The translations under genes and the position numbers were made by a program. The notes beneath the pieces were generated by a model, which did no database searches, had not been told where the DNA came from, and saw nothing but the letters and a program-made list of their open reading frames with translations. A stretch of 64,000 bases of DNA from Actinotalea endophytica (lineage in GTDB: Bacteria; Actinomycetota; Actinomycetes; Actinomycetales; Cellulomonadaceae): assembly GCF_025717005.1 (NCBI RefSeq), contig NZ_JAOVZU010000004.1, positions 310,001-374,000 of the forward strand, in the 5' to 3' direction. This document shows positions 1 to 8,479 of this stretch, one piece after another (positions within the stretch are counted from its first letter, which is position 1; each line of letters begins with the position of its first letter).

Positions 1-2
1 TG

Positions 3-392
3 CAGGAGCAGGGCAGCGGCGCGATCATCAACTTCGGCTCGGTCTCGGGCCTGCGCGCCGAACCGCGCGGAGCGATCTACTCGGCGTCGAAGGGTGCCGT
101 GCACTCCTGGACGCGCACCGTCGCGGCCGCCTGGGGCCGCTCCGGCATCCGCGTCAACGCGATCCTGCCGATCATCGCGACCCCGATGTACGAGAAGAAC
201 CGTGCGTCGATGACACCCGCCCAGCTCGAACGCTTCACCCGGGAGACCGAGCAGGCCATCCCGCTCGGCGGGAGGTACGGCGACGCGGACCGCGATCTCG
301 CGCCGGTGATGGTGTTCTTCGCCTCCGAGGCGTCGCGCTTCATCACGGGCCAGCTGATCCCGGTGGACGGCGGGCTGGCGAGCGTTCGCTGA
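3..392 (+). CDS. SDR-family oxidoreductase, C-terminal part (5' end outside window)
   Basis: The window opens inside this reading frame, so the N-terminal Rossmann glycine motif is missing. What is visible is the second half of a short-chain dehydrogenase/reductase. There is an IINFGSVSG strand with the catalytic Ser region, then YSASKGAVHSW carrying the catalytic Tyr-x3-Lys pair. GIRVNAILP follows, and the C-terminus ends FITGQLIPVDGGLA, the usual ending of classical SDRs that use NAD(P)H. About 130 residues remain of an expected ~250. It is convergent with the glycosidase operon, only 18 nt from its last stop codon. The substrate cannot be told. Confidence 0.93.
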   Translation, partial: QEQGSGAIINFGSVSGLRAEPRGAIYSASKGAVHSWTRTVAAAWGRSGIRVNAILPIIATPMYEKNRASMTPAQLERFTRETEQAIPLGGRYGDADRDLAPVMVFFASEASRFITGQLIPVDGGLASVR

Positions 393-410
393 CGCCGCCG
401 GCCCGACGGC

Positions 411-1343
411 TCAGGATCCCGCGTGCGCGGCCAGCTTGGCCACCAGGTCGCCGAACATCAGCCGCACGTCCAGGTCGGTGTAGACGCGGATCGGCCGCCC
501 GGACGGCTCGGCCCGGTAGGACCCGTCGTCGGCGATCCGCGGCGCCGGCATGGTCACGTAGCGGCTCGACGACGGGTCGGCCTCGAACGACGACTGCAGC
601 GCGGTCAGCAGCACCAGCGGGCTGTCGCCCAGGATGTAGGTCTCGCCGATGTCCAACCCGGCCGCGCCGGCCATGGTCCGCACCTGCTCGAGCGCGTCGA
701 CGAGGTGCGCACCGAGCGCACCCGCGGGCCGCACCAGGGCGTCGAGCTCGGCGAACGACATCAGGGCCTGCCGGTAGGCGTCACGCGGCACCTGCCACAG
801 CGGCAGCGTCGAGCCGAACACGACCCGGCTGGCCGCGAGGTCGATCCGCTGGTTGTACTCGGAGACCTCGGGGCCGTCGGGCCGGGGTGGTGGCACGGCC
901 AGCCCGGGATGCTCGGGCCCGCCGATCCAGACCACGGTCAGCCGCGTCGCGATCGTCGGGTCGAGCAGGAACGCCGACGCGATCTCCGTCAGCCCCGCGC
1001 CGCAGACCACGAACAGCGGTCGATCGTCGTCGCGCCGCGCCTCGGCGAGGATGAGGTCGACCGCCGCCGACGGCCGTGGCGTGGCCGCGTCCGCAAGAGC
1101 GCGCTCGCCGCCCGCGACCACCGGGACGTCGCCGCGCCCGGCCAGCTCCAGCACGCGACGGGCCGCGTCGGCGCCCCGCTCGGCGGACCTGCCGTCGGGG
1201 TTCCACGGGTCGCCCACCGCCAGGTGCGAGCCGATCACGCCGACCAGCTCGACCGAGCCGGACAGCGCGTGGTGGGCGAGCTGGACCAGGCCGTCCGGGT
1301 CGCCGGCGTAGTCGTTGTCGCTGATCACACGGATCCGGGACAT
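411..1343 (-). CDS. nucleoside-hydrolase-like protein (IunH fold), last gene of the glycosidase operon
   Basis: A 310-residue protein with the N-terminal acidic metal-site motif of inosine-uridine-preferring nucleoside hydrolases. Here it reads DNDYAGDPDG (residues 9-18), a variant of the canonical DxDxGxDD. Later motifs fit the family: a strand with a WIGG loop, and ETYILGDSPLVLLTAL near the C-terminus. The family cleaves N-glycosidic bonds with a bound Ca2+. Since the gene sits last in a glycoside hydrolase operon, a glycoside substrate other than a nucleoside is possible (inference). The ATG overlaps the GH3 stop by one base (TGATG), so the two are translationally coupled. No signal peptide is present, so it is cytoplasmic. 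Confidence 0.75.
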   Translation of the reverse strand: MSRIRVISDNDYAGDPDGLVQLAHHALSGSVELVGVIGSHLAVGDPWNPDGRSAERGADAARRVLELAGRGDVPVVAGGERALADAATPRPSAAVDLILAEARRDDDRPLFVVCGAGLTEIASAFLLDPTIATRLTVVWIGGPEHPGLAVPPPRPDGPEVSEYNQRIDLAASRVVFGSTLPLWQVPRDAYRQALMSFAELDALVRPAGALGAHLVDALEQVRTMAGAAGLDIGETYILGDSPLVLLTALQSSFEADPSSSRYVTMPAPRIADDGSYRAEPSGRPIRVYTDLDVRLMFGDLVAKLAAHAGS

Positions 1344-3814
1344 CAGACGGTGACCTCCCCGACCACCGGGAGGTCGGTCGCCGACGCGCCGGCCGCGACC
1401 ACGAACGTGCCCGGTTCGGTGACCCAGGCGTGCGCGGCGACGTCCCAGTGCTGGAACGCGCGCGGCGCGAAGGCGACCGGCACGCTCCGCTGCTCGCCCG
1501 GCTCGGCGACCACGGCCGCGAACCCGACGAGCCACCGGTGCGGTCGCTCGACCGCGGAGTCCGGGCGGGAGGCGTACACCTGCACCACCTGGCGGCCCGG
1601 GCGCGCGCCGGTGTTGGTGACCGTCACCTCGACGCCGCCGCCGGTCACCGCGAGCTCGTCGACCGACCACGTCGTGTAGCCGAGGCCGTGACCGAACGGG
1701 AACTGCATCGCCCGGTCCGGGTTCCGGTAGCCGATGCGCAGACCCTCGTCGTAGCGCAGCACGCCGTCGACCGGCGTGGCTGAGGGCAGGTTCGCCTCGT
1801 TCGCGGGCCAGCTGACCGGCAGCCGCCCGCCCGGCTCGACCGTCCCGAGCAGCACGTCGGCGAGCGCGTCGCCGAACTCCTGCCCCGGGAACCAGGCGAG
1901 CACCACGGCCGCCACCTCGTCGACCCAGGGGGTCAGGACCGGAGCGCCGGAGTTGACCACGACCACGGTGCGGGGGTTGGCCGCCGCGACGCGCGAGACC
2001 AGCTCGTCCTGACGGCCGGGAAGCGCGAGGGTCGTGCGGTCGTAGCCCTCGGACTCGACCTCCTCCGTGGTGCCGACCACGACGACCGCGACCTCGGCCT
2101 CGGCGGCCAGCGCGACCGCCCGTTCGATCTCGTCGTCGTCGCTGCTCATCGGGAGCTCGACGTTGACGTGCATCATCGTGCCGATGTCCACACCGTCCAT
2201 GGTCGGGCCCGAGCCGACCCGGTGGCGGACCACGACGGCGACGCTCTCACCGATCCCGAGGTCCACCGGCACCACGTGCTGGGGCGGGGCCATCAGGGCC
2301 TCGACCAGGTCACGCCCGGCGGCGAGCTCGAGGTGCTCGGAGACCGGCGCCGAGTCGCCGACCGTGACCTCGAAGTCGCCCAGCCCGGACCCGCCGACGT
2401 GGTGGGTCCCCGCGCGGTCGGCCACGACGGCGAACGACACCTCGACGGTGGCGACCTCGCCGTCGGCCGGGATCCCGGCCATCCAGTTGAACGCTCCCCC
2501 GCGGCGCTCCTCGCGGCCGAGCTCGGCGCCGTCGGCGGCCAGGAACCGGACGAGCAGGCCGGGCGTGCCGTCCGGGCGCTGCGTGACCTCCTCACGCGAG
2601 ACCGAGAAGCGCCCGTACGGGCGCACGCCGGGTGCGTGCGTGATCGTCGCCCCGGGCAGCGCGCGGGCGATCCCTGCGAGCGGCGAGACGGTGTGACGTG
2701 GGAAGACGGTCGCGCTGCCGCCGCCGAGCGTGCGGGACACCTCGCTGTTCGGCCCGAGCACGGCCACGCTCGCCGGGGACGCGCCGCCGGGCCCGACCAG
2801 CGGCAGCAGGCCGTCGTTGGCGACCAGGACCATGCCCGCCGCAGCATCGGAGCGGACCTGCGCGTCGACGGCCGCGTCGTCCACCGGGGCAGCCTCGGCG
2901 AAGCCGGGGATGCCGTCCAACGCACCGACCCGGGCCGCGAGCCGCAGCAGGCGCAGCACGTGGTCGTCGATCCGGGCCTCGTCGACCTCGCCCGCCCGGA
3001 CCGCGGCGAGCAGCGCGTCGCCCCACGGCCCGGCCGGCCCGGGCATGACCAGGTCCAGGCCGCCCGTGGCCGACTCGACGGTCGACCTCGCCGCGAACCA
3101 GTCCGACATGGTCAGGCCGTCGAAGCCCCACTCGTCCTGCAGGACGTCGCGCAGGAGGTCGTTCGCGGTCATGAAGGTGCCGTTGACCCGGTTGTAGGCG
3201 GCCATCACCGACCACGCACCAGCCTCGCGGACGATCGTGTCGAACGGCACGAGGTACAGCTCGCGCAGGACGCGCTCGTCGACGATCGCGTCCAGGCTCA
3301 TCCGCTCGGTCTCGGAGTCGTTGGCCACGAAGTGCTTGACGCACGCGCCGACGCCGCCGGACTGCACACCGGTGACGTACGCGGCACCGATCCGGGCGGT
3401 GAGCAGCGGGTCCTCCGAGTAGCACTCGAAGTGGCGGCCGCCGTACGGCGTGCGGTGCAGGTTGACGGTCGGTGCGAGCAGCACGTCCACGCCCTTGCGG
3501 CGGGCCTCGGCCGCGAGCAGCACGCCGACCTGCTCCACCCGGTCGGGGTCCCAGGTCGCGGCGAGCGACGTGGGCGAGGGCACGTTGGCCGACGGGTCAC
3601 GGTCGTCCCACAGCTCGCCGCGCACGCCGGCCGGGCCGTCGGAGACCACCAGGCGACGCAGACCCGCGGCGGGCTCCGGGTACAGCGACCAGAAGTCCGC
3701 GCCGGTGAGCAGACGCACCTTGCGGGGCAGGTCGAGCGCGGCGAGGCGGCGGCGCAGGTCCGCCTCGTCGACGGCGGGGGCCGCAGCGGGAGCGGCAGTC
3801 GGCTGGGTGGTCAT
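1343..3814 (-). CDS. glycoside hydrolase family 3 beta-glucosidase/beta-xylosidase
   Basis: An 823-residue intracellular GH3 enzyme that would release terminal beta-linked glucose or xylose from imported oligosaccharides. The catalytic nucleophile is Asp238 in GLTMSDWFA. The substrate-binding KHFVANDSE motif lies at 160-168, and the second (alpha/beta sandwich) domain follows. A PA14-like insert (roughly residues 430-530, GGAFNWMAGIPADGEV) and a C-terminal fibronectin-III-like domain make up the larger domain set seen in many bacterial beta-glucosidases. No signal peptide is present. ATG at 3814 begins MTTQPTAAP, a short Ala/Pro-rich leader. It is separated by 136 nt from the upstream GH42 gene and overlaps the downstream gene by one base. 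Whether glucose or xylose is preferred is not decidable from sequence. Confidence 0.93.
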   Translation of the reverse strand: MTTQPTAAPAAAPAVDEADLRRRLAALDLPRKVRLLTGADFWSLYPEPAAGLRRLVVSDGPAGVRGELWDDRDPSANVPSPTSLAATWDPDRVEQVGVLLAAEARRKGVDVLLAPTVNLHRTPYGGRHFECYSEDPLLTARIGAAYVTGVQSGGVGACVKHFVANDSETERMSLDAIVDERVLRELYLVPFDTIVREAGAWSVMAAYNRVNGTFMTANDLLRDVLQDEWGFDGLTMSDWFAARSTVESATGGLDLVMPGPAGPWGDALLAAVRAGEVDEARIDDHVLRLLRLAARVGALDGIPGFAEAAPVDDAAVDAQVRSDAAAGMVLVANDGLLPLVGPGGASPASVAVLGPNSEVSRTLGGGSATVFPRHTVSPLAGIARALPGATITHAPGVRPYGRFSVSREEVTQRPDGTPGLLVRFLAADGAELGREERRGGAFNWMAGIPADGEVATVEVSFAVVADRAGTHHVGGSGLGDFEVTVGDSAPVSEHLELAAGRDLVEALMAPPQHVVPVDLGIGESVAVVVRHRVGSGPTMDGVDIGTMMHVNVELPMSSDDDEIERAVALAAEAEVAVVVVGTTEEVESEGYDRTTLALPGRQDELVSRVAAANPRTVVVVNSGAPVLTPWVDEVAAVVLAWFPGQEFGDALADVLLGTVEPGGRLPVSWPANEANLPSATPVDGVLRYDEGLRIGYRNPDRAMQFPFGHGLGYTTWSVDELAVTGGGVEVTVTNTGARPGRQVVQVYASRPDSAVERPHRWLVGFAAVVAEPGEQRSVPVAFAPRAFQHWDVAAHAWVTEPGTFVVAAGASATDLPVVGEVTV

Positions 3815-3950
3815 GGGGTGGCTCCGGGCGTTCTCGAGTCGGTCACGTCGGTCGGGTGTGGTCGGTGTCGGTCGTCGGTCCGGTCGCTGCCCGCCGGCCG
3901 GTGTCTCGTGCTGTGTCGGTCGTGCTGCGTGCACGCAGCGGGTGCGCTGC
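3815..3950 (-). other. intercistronic spacer with a perfect palindrome
   Basis: This is the only sizeable gap (136 nt) inside the glycosidase operon. It holds GTCGGT-rich low-complexity sequence and the perfect palindrome GCTGCGTGCACGCAGC at 3924-3939, which can form a 6-bp stem. It could be an mRNA processing or stability element between the GH42 and GH3 genes. No promoter resembling those elsewhere in the window was seen. Confidence 0.3.
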
Positions 3951-6074
3951 TCAGGTGGTGGGCTCCTCGCGCAGCACGCGGACGTCCCACGGCCCCAGCC
4001 GGAGCAGGTCGCCCCGCTCAAGTCGCTCGCCGGAGAGCACGTCGACGCACGCGGTCGGAGCCTCGAGGCCGGCGTACCCCCAGTCCCAGTGGTGAACCAC
4101 GCGCCACGGTCCCCCGTCGTCAGGGTCGAGCGGGCGCATCGTGTGCACCGTGACGTCGGCGGGCCGGGCCTCGCGCCAGGCGTCGGTGGGCAGGTCGCTC
4201 GCCAGGAAGTCGCCCAGCGCCCGGCCGAGCTCGCGGTCCGGCAGGGTCCCGACCGTGGTGACACGTCCGGCGCCGTGCGCGTGGGTGACCACGGCGGCGA
4301 ACTGCCGCAGGTGCGGGTGGTCGTACCCGGCGAGCACGTCGGCGTCCTCGGGAAGCAGCCCGTCGGCCCAGCCGCGGGCGGCACCCGGCCAGCCGCTGAG
4401 CGGGACGGGACCCGCCAGGTTGGTGTACTCCAGGTAGCTGACCCCAGCGGGTCCGCGCAGCACCCCGGGTGCGACCACCGGCCGGATCACGTTCTCCTCG
4501 GTCGCGTAGCCGGTGCGCGGCGTGAGCATCAGGTGCCCGCCGGCCTCGGCGTAGGCCGCGAGCAGCTCGAGCGTGCGGTCGGAGGCGACGTACAGGGCCG
4601 GCACCACGAGCACCGGCCAGCGTGCGGCCATCGCGGCCGGGTCGTCCGGCAGCTGCCTCGGCGCCACGACGTCGACGGCCAGACCGGCGTCGAACAGCGA
4701 GCGGTAGAACGCCTCGAGGACCTGCTCGTAGGAGGTGCGGTCACCGGTCCACGAGTGCGGCGTCGCAGCCAGCGGTCCCTGGAACTCCAGGGCCCAGCGC
4801 GACTCCGGGTCCACCAGCAGGCCGACGTCGCTGTGCGTGGCCAGGCGCAGGATCTCCTCGCCGACCTCGTCCAGCTCGCGGGCGAGGCGGGAGAGCTCGT
4901 GGTACGTCCGTCCGGGCTCGAGGGAGTGGCCGAGGATGCCGCCCCAGTACGACTCGGCGCCGTAGTGCTGGGTCGCCCAGTGCCAGTACTCCAGCATCCG
5001 CGCGCCGCGCGCCACCATCAGCCAGCCGGCCTGGCGCCACTGCCCGTCGTAGCACGGCAGGTTGTCGCCGCTGCCACCGATCGAGGTGGCGTTGGACTCG
5101 GTGACCAGGAACGGCTCGTCGCGCACCGAGCGCGCGAGGTCGGCCTGCAGGGCCGGGAACGCCGGGCCGGTCCACGGCACGAAGTCCGGGTCGATGCCGG
5201 GGCGTCCGTCGCCGGGGTGGGTCAGCGCGTCCTGCGTCGCGTAGTAGATGTTCACCGCGGTGAGGTCCAGCGGCGTCGCGATGGTCGAGATGTCTTGGCC
5301 CTTGTGGTGCGGCGCGATGCACGTCATCACGAACTGGTCGGGCCGGGCGTACTCGCGCACCACGTCGGCCTGCCAGGCGATCAGGTCGTCGGCGAGGCGG
5401 GCCTGGTGGCGACGCCAGGCGAGGTCGTAGGCGGGCGTGGTGTTGAGGTCGGGCGTCCAGAGCTCGTCCCACTCGGCGATCCGGTGCGACCAGTAGGTCA
5501 GCCCCCACGCGCGGTTCAGCTCGTCGACCGTGCCGTACTGCTCCTCGAGCGACGCGACGAAGCTCGCGAAGACGTCCGGGTTGAAGAAGATCTTGTGCCC
5601 GGGCTCGTTGTCGACCTGCCAGCCGACCACGGCCGGGTGGTCGGCGTACCGCTGGACGACCGCGCGCACCACGCGCTCGGCGAGCCGGCGGAACGTCGGG
5701 TGGGCGTAGTCGACGTCCTGGCGGGCGCCGTACGGCATCGGGGCTCCGGTGGCGATGTGCGCGGTGGTCTCCGGGTACGCCTTGCGCAGCCACGGCGGCG
5801 CCGCGTAGGTCGGTGTGCCGACGATCACGGCGATCCCTCGCCGGTGCGCGGCGTCCAGCACCGGCGCGAGCCAGTCGAGCTCGAACTCGCCGTCGCGCGG
5901 CTCCCAGGTGGACCAGACGGACTCGCCGACCCGGATCACCGAGAAGCCCCCTGCGACCATGAGGTCGAGGTCGGCTTCGAGCCGCTCGTACGGCTGGTAC
6001 TCGGCGTAGTAGGCGGCACCCACCCGAATCCGTCCCGGCATCAGCGGCGGGACCTGCGACGACTCAGCGCTCAT
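3951..6074 (-). CDS. glycoside hydrolase family 42 beta-galactosidase (cytoplasmic)
   Basis: A 707-residue GH42 enzyme. The acid/base is Glu157 in GWQVDNEPG and the nucleophile Glu326 in FLVTESNATS, both in the expected (beta/alpha)8 positions. The A-beta trimerisation domain and a small C-terminal beta domain follow. Related proteins hydrolyse beta-galactosides or, in some lineages, alpha-L-arabinopyranosides. The chosen ATG (6074, MSAESSQVP) overlaps the end of the GH43 gene by 11 bp, which suggests coupling. No signal peptide is present. It is distinct from the second GH42 gene at 34409, whose start and Cys-containing loop differ, so the two probably serve different substrates. Confidence 0.93.
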   Translation of the reverse strand: MSAESSQVPPLMPGRIRVGAAYYAEYQPYERLEADLDLMVAGGFSVIRVGESVWSTWEPRDGEFELDWLAPVLDAAHRRGIAVIVGTPTYAAPPWLRKAYPETTAHIATGAPMPYGARQDVDYAHPTFRRLAERVVRAVVQRYADHPAVVGWQVDNEPGHKIFFNPDVFASFVASLEEQYGTVDELNRAWGLTYWSHRIAEWDELWTPDLNTTPAYDLAWRRHQARLADDLIAWQADVVREYARPDQFVMTCIAPHHKGQDISTIATPLDLTAVNIYYATQDALTHPGDGRPGIDPDFVPWTGPAFPALQADLARSVRDEPFLVTESNATSIGGSGDNLPCYDGQWRQAGWLMVARGARMLEYWHWATQHYGAESYWGGILGHSLEPGRTYHELSRLARELDEVGEEILRLATHSDVGLLVDPESRWALEFQGPLAATPHSWTGDRTSYEQVLEAFYRSLFDAGLAVDVVAPRQLPDDPAAMAARWPVLVVPALYVASDRTLELLAAYAEAGGHLMLTPRTGYATEENVIRPVVAPGVLRGPAGVSYLEYTNLAGPVPLSGWPGAARGWADGLLPEDADVLAGYDHPHLRQFAAVVTHAHGAGRVTTVGTLPDRELGRALGDFLASDLPTDAWREARPADVTVHTMRPLDPDDGGPWRVVHHWDWGYAGLEAPTACVDVLSGERLERGDLLRLGPWDVRVLREEPTT

Positions 6075-7557
6075 CGTTACCCCTGTAGTCGATCGATCGG
6101 AACGCCACCTCACCGGAGGCGGCATAGGGACCCCACACGCGCCCGGTGAACGAGGCACAGGTGTCCGACGTCAGGTACCGGCCGTCCATCGCCGCCACCT
6201 CGACCTCGTCGTCGTTCCCGGTGGTGAACCCGAGTCTGACGATGTCACAGCTCATCCCCTCGCTGCTGAAACCACCCTCGGTCGGGACGGCGTCGATCCA
6301 CAGCTCGACCGGGCCCGCCGGGGCGGGCGCCGACCAGAGGTGCTCGACCTGGTCGAGCCGGACGCGCGCGAGGATCACGTCACCGGCCCGCTCGACGTCG
6401 TAGTGGTGGTCCTCGTCGTAGCGCACCGACAGCCCACCCGTCCCGCGGCCGGGCTCGAGGACCGCCGAGATCCGCGCCCGCTCGTGCTGCTGGCGCCGAC
6501 CGACGAACCTCGGCCGGGGCGCGTCCATGGCGACCGGCGGGGCCTGCGGGTCCGCGGTGAGCACCATCGCGCCGTCCTCGTGGCGCAGCCAGGTCCGGTC
6601 CGCATCACGCACGGTGAGCCACTCCGGGCCGAGCGGTCCGGCGAGGTCGGTGTGGACGGTCACGGTCGGCAGGCCCTCGGTGAGCGCGAACGGCTCGACC
6701 ACGGGCCAGCCGTCCACCCACCGCACCCGGGTCTGGTACGTCTCGCGCCCCATCGGGGCGAACGCGCGGGTGGCCCCGCGCGGCCGGGTCCCGAGGCTGA
6801 CCATCACCCAGTCGTCGTCGGTCGCGACCAGGTCGGCGTGCCCGGAGTTCTGCACCGGGTGGTCGGTGGAGCGGTGCGTGTGGATCGGGTTGGCCGGGTG
6901 GCCCTCGAACGGGCCCTCCGGGCTCGGCCCACGGGCGATCGACACCGAGTGGCCACGCTCGGTCCCGCCCTCGGCGATCATCAGGTACCAGGTGCCGTCG
7001 ACCTCGTACAGGTGCGGCGCCTCCGGGAACATCTTCCCGGTGCCCGACCACAACGAGATCGGGTCGCTCAGCGCCCGCCCGGTCTCCGGATCCATCCGGA
7101 CCTGCTGGATGCCGAGGTGCTTGCTCACCTCGTCACCGGTGAGGATCAGGCCGGAGTACGTCACGTAGCAGGTGCCGTCGGCGTCCCAGGCGATGTCGTG
7201 GTCGATGCCGTCGGCGCCGACCATCACGGTGCCGTCGCTCCACGGCCCGCGCGGGTCGGTCGCCGTGAAGATCAGCCCACCGCGGCCCATGGCGTCCGCG
7301 ACCGTGACGTAGAAGAGCCCGTCGTGGTACCGGATCGTCGGCGCCCAGGCGCCGCCCCCGGTCGGCACGTGCTCGATCGCGAGCTGGCCGGGGCGGGTGA
7401 CGACGTGCCCGACGGGCTCCCAGTGCTCGGCGTCCGTCGAGTGGAAGATCGGCAGGCCGGGGAAGTACTCGAAGGTCGAGCACGCCAGCCAGTAGTCGTC
7501 GCCGACGCGACAGACGCTGGGGTCCGGGTGGAAGCCGGGGACGGCCGGGTTGAGCAC
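6064..7557 (-). CDS. glycoside hydrolase family 43 beta-xylosidase/alpha-L-arabinofuranosidase
   Basis: A 497-residue five-bladed beta-propeller enzyme starting at GTG (7557), five bases after an AAGGAG ribosome site. The catalytic base is Asp12 in GFHPDPS, the pKa-modulating Asp lies in GIDHDIAWD, and the general acid Glu lies in MFPEAPHLY. The C-terminal half (from about residue 300) is the beta-sandwich domain typical of the two-domain GH43 beta-xylosidases. No signal peptide is present, so it acts on imported xylo- or arabino-oligosaccharides. It is the first hydrolase after the transporter genes, 28 nt downstream of dppF, and overlaps the GH42 start. Confidence 0.93.
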   Translation of the reverse strand: MLNPAVPGFHPDPSVCRVGDDYWLACSTFEYFPGLPIFHSTDAEHWEPVGHVVTRPGQLAIEHVPTGGGAWAPTIRYHDGLFYVTVADAMGRGGLIFTATDPRGPWSDGTVMVGADGIDHDIAWDADGTCYVTYSGLILTGDEVSKHLGIQQVRMDPETGRALSDPISLWSGTGKMFPEAPHLYEVDGTWYLMIAEGGTERGHSVSIARGPSPEGPFEGHPANPIHTHRSTDHPVQNSGHADLVATDDDWVMVSLGTRPRGATRAFAPMGRETYQTRVRWVDGWPVVEPFALTEGLPTVTVHTDLAGPLGPEWLTVRDADRTWLRHEDGAMVLTADPQAPPVAMDAPRPRFVGRRQQHERARISAVLEPGRGTGGLSVRYDEDHHYDVERAGDVILARVRLDQVEHLWSAPAPAGPVELWIDAVPTEGGFSSEGMSCDIVRLGFTTGNDDEVEVAAMDGRYLTSDTCASFTGRVWGPYAASGEVAFRSIDYRGNDER

Positions 7558-7585
7558 GGGAACTCCTTCGTGTCCGTGTGCGGTG

Positions 7586-8479
7586 TCAGGCGGAGCGGGG
7601 CAACGCCTCGTCCGCGCCCGCTCCGGCCCCGGCCTGCTCGTCGAGCTCGGCCTGCTGGGCCAGCAGCCGCAGCCGCTGGGCGCGGCGGACCTCCTGGGCG
7701 TCGGGGTCGGGCACCGGCGCGGCCATCCAGAGCCGCTGGGTGTAGGGGTGCTCGGGCGTCGAGGTGACCTGCGCAGCGTCGCCCCACTCGACGATGTCCC
7801 CGCGGTAGAGCACCGCGACCCGGTGGGACACGTTGCGCACCACGGCGAGGTCGTGGGTGATGAACAGGTACGCCACACCGGTGCGTTCCTGGATCTCGAC
7901 GAACAGGTCGAGCACGCGCTGCTGGGTCGACAGGTCGAGGGCGGAGACCGGCTCGTCGCAGATGATCAACGACGGCTCGAGGGCGAGGGCCCGGGCGATC
8001 GCGACCCGCTGCCGCTGGCCGCCGGAGAACTCGCGGGGCAGCCGGGTCAGGGCGTCCGACGGCAGCCTGACCTGGTCGAGGAGCTCCTTCACGCGCTCGC
8101 GGGCCTGCGCCTTGGGCACGCGCCGGGCGGTGAGCGGCTCGGCGAGGATGTCGCCGATCGTCATCGACGGGTTGAGCGAGGTGTAGGGGTCCTGGAAGAC
8201 GACCTGGATCTCGCTGCCCATCGCGCGCCGCTGCGAGCGGTGCATGTGGGCGATGTCCTGACCCCGGTAGCGGATCTGGCCGCCGGTGACCGGTGCGAGC
8301 CCGAGGATCGCCCGCCCGAGCGTGGTCTTGCCGGAGCCGGACTCGCCCACCAGGCCGACGCACTCGCCCGGCCGGATGTCGAGACTGACCTCCTTGAGCA
8401 CCCGCAACGGGGCGCTGCGGCGCCCCTTGCCCGGGTACTCGACGACGAGGTCGCGGACCTCGATCAGGTTCTCGCTCAT
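7586..8479 (-). CDS. Dpp/Opp-type ABC transporter ATP-binding subunit (DppF-like)
   Basis: A 297-residue ATPase that, with the DppD half of the neighbouring fusion, powers the importer. Walker A is GESGSGKTT (45-53), the ABC signature is FSGGQRQR (151-158), and Walker B is LIICDEP (171-177). The C-terminal HPYTQRL segment is characteristic of the oligopeptide subfamily. The ATG overlaps the stop of the fused permease gene by 4 bp. Although the family is named for peptides, members of it import oligosaccharides in many cellulolytic actinobacteria and Thermotogae. The flanking GH3, GH42 and GH43 genes point to that role here. Confidence 0.92.
   Translation of the reverse strand: MSENLIEVRDLVVEYPGKGRRSAPLRVLKEVSLDIRPGECVGLVGESGSGKTTLGRAILGLAPVTGGQIRYRGQDIAHMHRSQRRAMGSEIQVVFQDPYTSLNPSMTIGDILAEPLTARRVPKAQARERVKELLDQVRLPSDALTRLPREFSGGQRQRVAIARALALEPSLIICDEPVSALDLSTQQRVLDLFVEIQERTGVAYLFITHDLAVVRNVSHRVAVLYRGDIVEWGDAAQVTSTPEHPYTQRLWMAAPVPDPDAQEVRRAQRLRLLAQQAELDEQAGAGAGADEALPRSA

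Noticed and set aside
2168-6149. Long plus-strand frames opposite GH3 and GH42
   Set aside because: Same antisense effect; the minus-strand enzymes have intact catalytic motifs.
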